Source: Chromobotia macracanthus (taxonomy: Eukaryota > Chordata > Actinopteri > Cypriniformes > Botiidae). Taken from it: 64,000 bases of DNA. This document shows, piece after piece, positions 32,201-39,598 of the stretch. Location of the stretch: contig JAZGTH010000002.1 of NCBI GenBank assembly GCA_036877525.1, forward strand, positions 2,216,001 to 2,280,000, in the 5' to 3' direction. Position 1 is the stretch's first letter. Every line of letters starts with the position of its first letter. The translations under genes were made by a program, and so were the position numbers. A model generated the notes under the pieces. That model worked only from the letters and a program-made list of their open reading frames with translations. It made no database searches and was not told the DNA's origin.

Positions 32201-35057
32201 TATTCCTTCAGAGAGAAGGAGAAAAGGTGAATCTTAAACTTTTTTAACTTTGCTCTTCTGCAGACATACTTTGTTACGTAGTTAAACAGCTGCTCACGCT
32301 CATCTTGGCATTCTTTGCTCATTCAATCAGCATTTGCTAAAATGCCACCTACTGGTAAACTCTGCGTCAAACGTAAATTGCACAGGAAGCAAACTGTCAG
32401 GGACTATGTGAATGCTTGTTACCATATTTGATAGTCCTTATTCGAAATAATCGCAGCTCTTGCAATTTAAAAATCACATCCATTCAAATTGCAATTTCGG
32501 TCTAGGTATATCTACGAAGAATCTTATTAGGCAAAAATGTAGACATGAGTAGACAATGTTTACTTGAGAGATTGAGTGATCAAAATTTCTGGTCCATTTT
32601 GTAAATTTAATAATCCAAAGTTGCCAAATTCATTCAATTGTCATTTTTAGTAGTACTAGTATATAGTAGTATATAGATGTATATAGATAGTATATAGATG
32701 GCCTAAAAACCACAAAACTCCAGTTGTGATTTCATAGGGTCTTAAGGCTGCATGTCATTCTTATGTGTGTGGGTGCTAAGGATGCTGAAGCATTTCTTGC
32801 TTGTTCTTACAGCATTTGTTTAGAATTTAAACTTACATTCACGTTAAGACAATAACTGCAATTAAGTTTTAATTTTATGTTTCAAACAGAGATGGCAATA
32901 CAGAAGCAAAAGTTCCATAATGCAGCTTTAATAAGCTCTGCAAATTCATAGATGTATTAATTGCTAAACGTTTCTAAATAACAGAAACAAACATACAACT
33001 CGACTCATCTGATTCAAGAGGCTAAGTAAACAACCAGATTCCTTTTGCAATTCATTGGAAAACTGTAGTGAAGTGTCTCTAAAAATAGCAAACAACCACT
33101 ACATAAAGCCCACATTAAAACACACCTTCATTAAATGGCAGTCAGATAAATAGCCAACAAAAGCAAACAAAGTGATTTTTTGGAATCTGATAAGGAGATG
33201 GTCTGGGAAAGCCCAGGCAACCAGTCTGACACCTTTAACTAGACGAAAAGGCATTGAGGAAGAACTGCTGGACACAAGGCAAATGTCAATAAAACACTTT
33301 CAGTTAAGTTATAAGAGTGCAGCACAGAAGCCAGTCTACCTACCACAAACAGGGAAGTAGTGCTAGGACGATCCCATTAGGAAAATCAATTGATGGAAAG
33401 GAATTTTGTGTGAATTCACAAAGTCAAAACAAAGTCAATATTGGGCCACAATCCACTTCAGTAAATACTGTGCGAACAGCAAGAGAACCAGGAGACGTAG
33501 GCGAAGAAGTACAGTAGTCACTATTTAAATGTTTGTGATACCATCATTAGAGATAAAAGTACTCCAAGTACAGAACCATTAAAAAAAGAACAGAAATGAC
33601 ACAGAGACACCATTCTGTGGTCTAAGCCCTGGGAAATGCACACACTGTGATGTGTGTATGTAGTCCAACAGGGCTCTGCTTTATAAGGACAGATGGCTTA
33701 CTAAGATGAATAAAAGATGAATTGAGGGTCAACAAATACAGTTTCAAACGAAAAAAAAATACAGAGACTGAATCTCAAAGAGATCTTCTAAACATAAGTG
33801 TAAAATTCCGGGGAAGTTAAGAGTCAAGACTGATGACATGTATCCTTAGCTTTTCTAAAGCCAATGACCTCCAAATTGTTTTAATCAGGGGATATTCAAA
33901 ACTTTTAGCATTTCATTTTTCTTGGAAGTTCACACAGCATTTATCAATATTTTAGGTCAATAATGTTAGTCAATGTATAACGGCATTATATATGTACAGT
34001 TTAGGTGATAATTTTTACCCTCCCTCAGTAGACAGGACATTTAGGCTTCTGTCTTCTCTCTAAATGTCTATATTGATATCTATCAAACTATCAATTTTTA
34101 ATAACTATCAAAAATTAATTTTTTTTTATTTTTAATTTTTAAAACTAAAAATTAAATATGTACAGGACCTTTAGAGTATGTCTACATAATACATTAAGGC
34201 TTGCCAATTTCTTCCATGTAAGAACAAATCTTTTGCAACATTTAGTCTTTAAATCACTTTGTTGTGGTCAAAAAGAACAATGCCTGCTCTTCATCAAAGT
34301 TGTGTCTGCAAACCCTTCAATATCTTGTCTTGTGGGGAGGTCAGACAGAGTTAGCTTGAGCAGAGTTAGAGACAAGACTCAGAGAAAAAAACTAACCTAT
34401 TGGAAGGTCTATTCCCAATCCATCACTGTCTCTCTTTTTACTTTCTTTCTTTACCTATACCAAACACACTGGATATTTGAGCCTCTTAAGAGTTTTAATT
34501 TACACAAAAAAAACTTGGCTATAGCCTGTTTCTTTCTTTGTTTGTTTGGCTTTATGAGTCAATCTAGAAAAAAAGAGGTGTGGCCATTTGTAAATACAGT
34601 AACAGGATCTCTAATGTTGGATAAATTAATAACCTGGTCACTAACTTTTAATCTAATAATATTGCACAATATGCTTTAACTGCAAAACTAAATACACTTA
34701 TAACAAGATGATGGACGATGCATAATCTATATGGTTTAAATGTGTAAGTAAAAAAGAAATGACTGTACATTGCGCTCACAGTACGCAGAATGTAAATAAT
34801 TACGAAATTAAACACAGCATTTTGGGCATCATAGACGTGTTCGAAAACTCGACTTGATACTGTCTAGGCAGGCAGCTCACTAGATTTTAAGACAGTCCAA
34901 TGCTACGTTAGTGCATTTTCCCTCCAACGACTTTTCTATCTCACTATTTCAGTCCACGCACCTTTTTTATGTCCCATGTAATCCAAACAATTGTCACTTA
35001 TATTAGTAGCGTGAATGTAAAACAAAAATAGTTTTTGTTGCCATACTCACCACACAT
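17634..35057 (-). CDS. gfpt1: gfpt1, glutamine:fructose-6-phosphate aminotransferase 1, complete
   Basis: Nineteen coding exons sum to 2046 nt (681 aa plus TAA), the usual size of vertebrate GFPT1 without the muscle insert. Exons from 5' to 3': 35051-35057, 32098-32205, 31863-31970, 31547-31672, 31153-31211, 30934-31065, 30787-30848, 30595-30674, 29198-29306, 28360-28523, 25023-25118, 24372-24469, 23913-24033, 23650-23807, 20632-20746, 19665-19792, 19122-19289, 18030-18191, 17634-17678. The cytosolic enzyme makes glucosamine-6-phosphate from fructose-6-phosphate and glutamine, the first step of the hexosamine pathway to UDP-GlcNAc. The N-terminus MCGIFAYL gives the Cys nucleophile of the class II glutaminase domain. 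Two SIS sugar-isomerase domains follow (about residues 360-500 and 530-670, with CGTSYHAG in the first), and the protein ends LAKSVTVE. All junctions keep frame and have GT-AG sites except one GC-AG intron. Gly stands at 204 and Gln at 243, where human GFPT1 has regulatory serines. Confidence 0.97.
18030..18191 (-). CDS. gfpt1: gfpt1 coding exon 18
   Basis: 162 nt, residues 614-667, encoding [20 protein letters not shown] through [19 protein letters not shown] to HLAVLRGYD. Acceptor gttgtag, donor gtgagt. Confidence 0.96.
18532..19012 (-). mobile_element. MITE with perfect 14-bp terminal inverted repeats, gfpt1 intron 17
   Basis: agggtgtactcaca at 18532-18545 and its exact reverse complement at 18999-19012, 481 bp overall, no coding capacity. 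No clear target-site duplication is seen, so the superfamily is open (hAT-like is a guess). Confidence 0.7.
19122..19289 (-). CDS. gfpt1: gfpt1 coding exon 17
   Basis: 168 nt, residues 558-613, with [20 protein letters not shown] and [19 protein letters not shown]. Acceptor tctttcag, donor gtgacg. Confidence 0.96.
19665..19792 (-). CDS. gfpt1: gfpt1 coding exon 16
   Basis: 128 nt, residues 515-557, with [20 protein letters not shown] and [15 protein letters not shown]. Acceptor tttctag, donor gttaga. Start of SIS domain 2. Confidence 0.95.
20203..20300 (+). repeat. (GA)n microsatellite with A tail, gfpt1 intron 15
   Basis: Imperfect GA array, interrupted by tgag and cag, ending in a short poly-A. 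In gfpt1 transcripts it is a (CU)n tract about 410 nt downstream of the exon 15 donor and could bind PTB-type proteins (inference). Confidence 0.9.
20632..20746 (-). CDS. gfpt1: gfpt1 coding exon 15
   Basis: 115 nt, residues 477-515, encoding [20 protein letters not shown] to SLRVLP. Acceptor tgttgcag, donor gtacat. Confidence 0.95.
21062..21540 (+). repeat. non-autonomous DNA repeat, copy 1, gfpt1 intron 14
   Basis: Shares order and sequence with 28760-29168: ttaccagtaa, gagccaatcagaacatt, ctaatatgatgtcattg, ttgacgctcac, gtaaatgacatcaca and an end with ggggcta. Boundaries approximate; family not named. Confidence 0.7.
22417..22467. repeat. perfect 15-bp hairpin
   Basis: caaagattgttcttt and aaagaacaatctttg separated by a 21-nt loop, in gfpt1 intron 14. 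Confidence 0.8.
22500..22620 (+). mobile_element. TTAA-type MITE
   Basis: About 120 bp with inverted ends agttcacccaaaaa and ttttttgggtgaac. Same family as the copies near 8466 and 36573. Confidence 0.7.
23650..23807 (-). CDS. gfpt1: gfpt1 coding exon 14
   Basis: 158 nt, residues 424-476, with [19 protein letters not shown] and [20 protein letters not shown]. Acceptor gtgcctag, donor gtgtgt. Part of SIS domain 1. Confidence 0.96.
23913..24033 (-). CDS. gfpt1: gfpt1 coding exon 13
   Basis: 121 nt, residues 384-424, encoding [20 protein letters not shown] to [10 protein letters not shown]. Acceptor atccttag, donor gtttgc. Part of SIS domain 1. Confidence 0.96.
24372..24469 (-). CDS. gfpt1: gfpt1 coding exon 12
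   Basis: 98 nt, residues 351-383, with [11 protein letters not shown] and the SIS-domain motif [12 protein letters not shown]. Acceptor tatgcag, donor gtatgt. Confidence 0.96.
24650..24675 (-). repeat. TTAA-type MITE end fragment
   Basis: gggtgaactatccctttaa, one terminus of the family in - orientation, in gfpt1 intron 11. Confidence 0.55.
25023..25118 (-). CDS. gfpt1: gfpt1 coding exon 11
   Basis: 96 nt, residues 319-351, encoding [19 protein letters not shown] then [12 protein letters not shown]. Acceptor cattaacag, donor gtgagc. This is the linker leading into the isomerase half. Confidence 0.96.
26405..27415 (-). mobile_element. Tc1/mariner-like transposon with long terminal inverted repeats
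   Basis: Left arm 26405-26566 and right arm 27210-27374 are near-identical inverted repeats of about 160 bp. Between them lies a broken transposase. The distal end gggttgta near 27415 is the usual outer end of such fish elements; its partner is not visible on the left, which may be truncated. It sits in gfpt1 intron 10. Confidence 0.8.
26578..27134 (-). pseudogene. Tc1-like transposase remnant
   Basis: Two overlapping frames on the - strand. 26943-27134 has [14 protein letters not shown]. 26578-26985 has [31 protein letters not shown] (second catalytic Asp) and [14 protein letters not shown] (third acidic residue, Glu). The N-terminal helix-turn-helix and probably the first catalytic Asp are missing, and the frames do not join, so it is not functional. 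Confidence 0.85.
28360..28523 (-). CDS. gfpt1: gfpt1 coding exon 10
   Basis: 164 nt, residues 264-319, encoding [20 protein letters not shown] through [20 protein letters not shown] to MRG. Acceptor cctgatag, donor gtaagg. Confidence 0.96.
28760..29168 (+). repeat. non-autonomous DNA repeat, copy 2, gfpt1 intron 9
   Basis: Homologous to 21062-21540. Its end (taccaggattactgtgtgaaaggggcta) lies about 30 nt from the donor of gfpt1 exon 9 at 29197. Confidence 0.7.
29198..29306 (-). CDS. gfpt1: gfpt1 coding exon 9
   Basis: 109 nt, residues 228-264, encoding [18 protein letters not shown] then [17 protein letters not shown]. The acceptor is caaatag and the donor gtctgt. Residue 243 is Gln where human GFPT1 has Ser243. 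No 18-residue muscle-type insert is encoded before it. Confidence 0.94.
29617..30288. repeat. 'gggccc...gctgcttgcagct' family repeat, gfpt1 intron 8
   Basis: Starts ttagggcccaagcatgaag and ends ttgggcccatcattgctgcttgcagct, about 670 bp, non-coding. Within it (about 30197-30240) gaagcactaggtggcaatg is tandemly duplicated. Confidence 0.65.
30337..30380 (-). repeat. TTAA-type MITE end fragment
   Basis: gtgagtaaatgattatt followed by tttttgggtgaactatcac, the terminus of the family in - orientation. Confidence 0.55.
30595..30674 (-). CDS. gfpt1: gfpt1 coding exon 8
   Basis: 80 nt, residues 201-228, encoding [19 protein letters not shown] to ILYRS. Acceptor ccgtgtag, donor gtgagt. The human protein has RRGS here; the serine (Ser205, a reported PKA site) is Gly204 in this gene. 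Confidence 0.95.
30787..30848 (-). CDS. gfpt1: gfpt1 coding exon 7
   Basis: 62 nt, residues 181-201, encoding [20 protein letters not shown]. Acceptor acattag, donor gtaact. Confidence 0.95.
30934..31065 (-). CDS. gfpt1: gfpt1 coding exon 6
   Basis: 132 nt, residues 137-180, encoding [20 protein letters not shown] to EQVTQQL. Acceptor tttacag, donor gtaatt. Confidence 0.96.
31153..31211 (-). CDS. gfpt1: gfpt1 coding exon 5, followed by a GC donor
   Basis: 59 nt, residues 117-136, encoding [19 protein letters not shown]. The acceptor is ctcttgcag. The donor reads CTG|gcaagt, so it is GC rather than GT. The protein joins correctly to ESKGYEF in the next exon. Confidence 0.95.
31547..31672 (-). 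CDS. gfpt1: gfpt1 coding exon 4
   Basis: 126 nt, residues 75-117, with the HTRWATHG and [10 protein letters not shown] motifs of the glutaminase domain. Acceptor ttctgcag, donor gtctgt. Confidence 0.96.
31863..31970 (-). CDS. gfpt1: gfpt1 coding exon 3
   Basis: 108 nt, residues 39-75, encoding [20 protein letters not shown] to [10 protein letters not shown]. Acceptor gactgcag, donor gtaagt. Confidence 0.95.
32098..32205 (-). CDS. gfpt1: gfpt1 coding exon 2
   Basis: 108 nt, residues 3-39, encoding [18 protein letters not shown] through [11 protein letters not shown]. Acceptor ctctgaag, donor gttagg. Start of the glutaminase domain. Confidence 0.96.
32308..32512 (+). repeat. dispersed repeat A, gfpt1 intron 1
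   Basis: Shares gctcattcaatcagca, aaaatgcc.cctactggta, caggaagcaaactgtca and gatagtcctta with 58740-58966, and matches 44150-44345 in reverse. No coding capacity; family not named. Confidence 0.75.
32513..35050 (-). other. gfpt1 intron 1, 5' part
   Basis: Intronic AT-rich DNA. About 32846-32930 shares a segment with 9610-9697 (the run tatgtttcaaacagag and following bases), so a dispersed repeat is present. A 173-codon + strand frame at 34158-34679 resembles no family I know. Confidence 0.5.
35051..35057 (-). CDS. gfpt1: gfpt1 coding exon 1 (start codon exon)
   Basis: Only 7 coding nt, ATGTGTG, then donor gtgagt. The ATG complement is at 35055-35057. The codon split G|GA gives MCG-I across the intron, restoring the invariant start with catalytic Cys2. 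Confidence 0.92.
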
Positions 35058-35290
35058 GTCTCCGGTAGGGCTTCCGAAGCCTGTTTAGTTCCTAGTTCTG
35101 AGTCGCTGTCACGTAAACACTGCCCACACATTGTTTTATTGGTCGAATGACGGGTGGGGCCTTGCTCATAGATCGCGCTGATTGGCTACGCATGCCGTCA
35201 GTCTTGATGTTACGTACCAACTGGGTATTGCAACTGAGTCAGTTTAGACGTGGCAGCACGATGCGAGTCCGCGGGTGTTGTCAGACACGT
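35058..35290 (-). promoter_or_regulatory. gfpt1 5' UTR and promoter with two CCAAT boxes
   Basis: This CpG-richer stretch lies directly upstream of the gfpt1 start codon. Read on the - strand it has CCAAT boxes at 35138-35142 and 35181-35185, about 80 and 125 bp before the ATG, and no TATA box that I can see. ACGT cores occur near 35112 and 35214, and a TGACG half-site sits beside the nearer CCAAT box. GFPT1 is a known XBP1 target in the unfolded protein response, so these cores could matter, but neither a full ERSE nor a full UPRE is present. Confidence 0.5.
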
Positions 35291-38200
35291 TTAATTTGTA
35301 CTTTCTTTTTAAATACAAAATACAAATTAAAATACATGTATTGTATATAAACATTTAAAACTAAATATGTCAAAAATAAAATATAGACATTATAATAAAC
35401 ATAATATTAATTTTATTAATATTTTTTTCCAGATCTGTGCATTTTGTTAAAAGGGTCCTGTTTATAAAAGATCATTTTTCGCGTAAGACATAAAAATAAC
35501 TTTTTAATCGTGCAAACAGGGATATGCGAAAATGTAGTTAAAATCCGTTGTTAACAGAGGAGTTAGTGGTCTATGTACTGAACTTGTTCTGTAGCATCGT
35601 TTTGAATGACAAATCCACTCACCGCTAGCGTCATAAGACTGCGGTCAGAAATCACACTGAACCTCTTTCATTTTGTACCGTTAGGGGTACGTCCAGTGAC
35701 GTAAGACGTCGTGTCATTATGGTGGAGCCAGGATATTTTCATTGGAGTGGCCATGCAGGCAGGGGCCAGCACTTACTCTAGGGCGGCACAGAGAACATTA
35801 TACAAGGGAGGCACTCATGCATTCTTTTTCTAAAGTATTATAGACGCTGAAAAATTACTACTGATTTATTACTGGTTTATTAAACTTACTAAATTATATT
35901 TTTATTAAAATATCACCAATGATTAAAAATTGTTATAAATTACCTAGCCTCATACCTAGCCTCTCATCTTAACGCTGATGAGAACTCTAGCCTAGAAGCC
36001 TTAGAAGGACTGGTCTAGCAAGGACACAGCCTCTCTAGAATTCAGCCTCCCATTTGAGAAGAAACCTCTTAAATGTCTTAAATACTTATTTTACTCCTCT
36101 GACGGCTTCCTGTGAGGTGCATGTCACTGATTACCCATGCGACTTGCAGGAGCTATGATTAAGGTCTTCTAAGAGCCATATCTCAGAAATTACTTAAAAA
36201 TGCAATAACAGTCAGTGTGGCCAGTGTGTGGCACGTACTTTGCCCATGGTGTCTGCGGCCACCCCCTGGCTCCACCCCTGCTCAATGACATTTTATACTT
36301 ATCCGCTCAAAGGGCATGTTAACGTCCATCTTTTATTTGTAGATTTGTTGGTGACATGATAAAGGTGGTAGAAGCTTAATTTGAAATCAATTTTGAAATA
36401 AATAAAATTTAATTTGAAATAAAAAAAGAGAATCCTAGTTGTATTTGTATTGTGCGCATTTTCTTATATAGTAAAAAATATACTGTGAAATTCACATTTT
36501 TTCACATTTTCAAGATATGCTCTGCTTTAAGAGACCTGAACAAGGCATTGAGTGACAACAGTAACTCCAACCCTTGAAGGGATTGTTCACCCAAACATTT
36601 TTTTGTCATTTACTCACCATCATTACAGTTCAAAACAGTATTTCTTTTTTCTTCTGTGGAACACAAACAAAGATATTTTTAGAAAGTAATTTTGTGTCCA
36701 TACAATGGAAGACAATGGGGGGCAAACAGGCCCAGTTCCAGAACCAATTCACCGAAGGTGCTACTTAAAATAGTGAGGGTGCTCACTAACATGGATCGTG
36801 AATGAATTGAACAGGGGGCCATATTTGTAAACAACGAAACTAATAAGACAGTTTTATGACATTACTGTATACATACACACTGTATACATTAACATACTAA
36901 GATGAACTTAACAAAATATTTTTTTATTTTTTTACATTTTTTTTCTCTTTTGATAGCAGGAATATTAGGCTGCTGCCACTTTCAGACCCCACGCATGTTC
37001 ATAACCAAATAATTTTGCTTAAATGTTAAACATTTGCTGCATGTTTGGGACCATAACAACATCTGGAACTAGTATGTGTTTATAGAAAAAAACTATACAT
37101 TTTTCAGTATTCTCTACAACTGTTGAACTGAGCAACCACTGTCAAACTCACATCACCTTTATCATGACTTGACAGTTAAAGGGTCAGGGCTATTGGCTAA
37201 TGTAGCAGGGAGGAGTGTAGTCCATAGACCTGACACTGGCCAGCTGAACTCATCCCTGGACTTAATCGTATACATGTATGTCCTCATCCTTATGAAACTG
37301 ACAGAAGATTAGCTGGGAAACAGTATAAATTACAAACAATATAAATCACATCAGCTATGCTGATGTTTCTGCATTCCAAATTATTTCAAGAATTTCCCAT
37401 GTTTTAACAATATCTGGCTTAAGTAAAAAGTCCACCTCCATGCATGAGTGTTCTGGTTTTCTAGGTGGTTGCATTCTGGCACAATTCAAAACGGAACACC
37501 CCCAAGTCTTTAAAATGGTCTGTGCTCTAGATTCTGCTTGAATCCCTCTGATCACATAAAGTAATAGTGTTTAATTTTTTAACAGGCCGCATAACTTGAG
37601 GTATCATTTATGTATGTAACACAAATAGTACACAGACTAACTTTACTGTTGTGTGAATTTTCACAAGTGCAGCATCTGTTTGCATTAAAGGTACTCACTG
37701 GTTTAAGATGACTGACCTGTCTAAATCCTTCCAGCTCAGGAACATTACACTCTTCATTGTGATGATGAAGCTAGGACAGCTGGTGCAGAAACCCTCCAGC
37801 ATCAGCTTTACAATGCCATCCTTGAACCCATACTATAAATCCAATTCCATACTATATAGTAGGCGAAAATCATTAGAATTAGCAAGGAAATACCCAGATG
37901 ATCTACTTATGTGAGATTTTTAAGTATGCATTGGATGGACACTACTTTGTAGCAAGAGGCCACAGGAGCTGAGGAGCTGCCAAATTCATAAAGTTAAAGA
38001 ATTAAAAATACCAGTGCACCGAGCAGCTCTTTTCAATGTAAGTGATATATGAGAATAAAAATTATTCCTTGTGATTAAATTGTATGTTTAACAATACCAT
38101 ATATAACAATAGAATAACAATAAGTAAAGTATTTTCATGGCTGTTGTTTGTAGTAGTTGAATGAACATACGGGTCACATGACAATAAAAACATGGCAAAT

Positions 38201-38801
38201 GTATAGACCTTTATCACAGCGGAATTGAAGTGCTCGTTGAAGCGGTGCATCAATTTTTCCAGGTTGGCTAGCAAAACAGTGGCACCGGCACATCGGATGA
38301 CATCCTCTATGTTGACATTGCCAAAATTTGTCCAAGAATAAGTGGTCCACTTGGTGAAAGAGCATACCAAAGTGAAGCTGGACAAGGGATATTGATATAT
38401 AAGTTCTACTTCTAAAAGTTTATTTTTTACTACAAGTCAATTGCAATGTCAATGTATTCCGGTTGCTAGATATCCTGTTAGCTTCAGTTTATTACTAGGA
38501 GAGACATTTTGCTTCAGATTTTGTTCAACATAGACATAGCCTAAATAAAGCAACCTCTAAGTATGTCAGTATGTCGTTTTACAGAATCTGAGCAAAAAAA
38601 TTGTATGTCTGCGGTAAGCTGTTTCTATTCAGTTTGCGCAGTCTACAAAGAAATAAATGCTAACGCAAGCCTAGTCATGTCATGTTGTCAATCATCAAAA
38701 CTTTTTAACTTTTAGCAGGATAATTTTAAAGTTAGCAGTTGCTTATAGGCTGTGATAATTTCCCTCCATCTTTTGCATGCAGTGTCAAACATAGTGAACT
38801 C
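35291..38801. other. gfpt1-syp intergenic region
   Basis: Divergent intergenic DNA with dispersed repeats. 35718-36287 is bounded by imperfect inverted ends (gtggagccagg and the opposite cctggctccac). A TTAA-type MITE lies near 36573. I see no gene. A 107-codon - strand frame at 38062-38385 matches no family I know. Confidence 0.45.
36573..36735 (+). repeat. TTAA-type MITE fragment
   Basis: gggattgttcacccaaac, gtcatttactcaccatcatt and cttctgtggaacacaaa follow in the family's usual order. Lies in the gfpt1-syp intergenic region. Confidence 0.65.
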
Positions 38802-39067
38802 ACTGAAACAACATTAAAAGTATTTTGTGCTCTCCTGTGTTCAGTATTTGGACACAAATGTATTGCAGTATTTCATCATTTCACTAGTCCCTACTTACTG
38901 AAACAACATTAAAAGTATTTTGTGCTCTCCTGTGTTCAGTATTTGGACACAAATGTATTGCAGTATTTCATCATTTCACTAGTCCCTACTTACTGAAACA
39001 ACATTAATAGTATTTGGTGCTCTCCTGTGTTCAGTATTTGGACATAAATGTATTGCAGTATTTCAAA
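38802..39067 (+). repeat. 95-bp tandem repeat, 2.8 copies, upstream of syp
   Basis: Units start at 38802, 38897 and 38992 with actgaaacaacatta. The first two are almost identical; the third differs at a few positions and stops short. The array ends about 510 bp before the syp ATG. Confidence 0.92.
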
Positions 39068-39335
39068 AGTTCTCCACTTTAGTTTCATACATATCTTCAC
39101 AATTGCAAATATCTTCAAAATATTTACTCTGTAGGAAACTGACATCCTCAGTTTTGAAATGCATACTTCACATGAATGCACTCCCGCGTAATATTTTTAA
39201 AGAAGGACCTTCATCCCGCCGCGTTACGTCATACAGTGACTTGACTGTTGCTGTGAAGTATGATTTTTAATGGATTTCATATCTTACTATAAGGTATTTG
39301 GTATTGTAAATTTCATTTCAATACTTTCCCCAAAT

Positions 39336-39484
39336 GTAGGCAAGAAATGACTGAAGTGTACTTGAGCAAAGCACACTTCCCCCAGTTGCTGTGTGTTCAT
39401 TACTCACTGGATGGGCTAAATGCAGAGGTCACATCAAGTATAATTAACGTACTTGACAAATACGTCACTGTCACTTTACTTTAA
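39336..39484 (+). repeat. SINE 3' region next to the syp promoter
   Basis: Motifs ttgagcaaagcacacttccc, gtgtgttcattactcactgg, taaatgcagaggtcac and gtacttgacaaata match the 3' half of the SINE at 45048-45262. The tRNA head is missing. Confidence 0.7.
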
Positions 39485-39580
39485 ATAGTGTGTAGTGTAG
39501 CAGAACTCTGGTGTGACCCGGATGTAACGGTGCTCTACCTCTAGACGTCTAATCCTCTTATCACAGTCAGAGCGGCCGAG
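39485..39580 (+). promoter_or_regulatory. syp proximal promoter / 5' UTR
   Basis: Only about 96 bp separate the end of a SINE tail from the syp ATG. No clear TATA or REST (RE1) site is visible in it. The transcription start cannot be placed from sequence alone. Confidence 0.4.
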
Positions 39581-39598
39581 ATGGATACTGTCAACCAG
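39581..39598 (+). CDS. syp: syp coding exon 1
   Basis: 18 coding nt, MDTVNQ, then donor gtaggg. The context gccgagATGG fits a translation start. Confidence 0.9.

Noticed and set aside
34158..34679. 173-codon frame on the + strand
   Set aside because: Lies in gfpt1 intron 1, with no recognisable domain or splice context and AT-rich codon use like random sequence.
35058..35290. Complete ERSE (XBP1/ATF6) element in the gfpt1 promoter
   Set aside because: CCAAT boxes are present but the CCACG half at the right spacing is not; only loose ACGT and TGACG cores were found.
38062..38385. 107-codon frame on the - strand as a gene or transposase
   Set aside because: No family recognised, no splice partners and no conserved catalytic motif; kept only as a note in the intergenic entry.
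38802..39067. CRISPR-like array
   Set aside because: The whole 95-bp unit repeats without separate spacers, and the window is eukaryotic. It is a simple tandem duplication.
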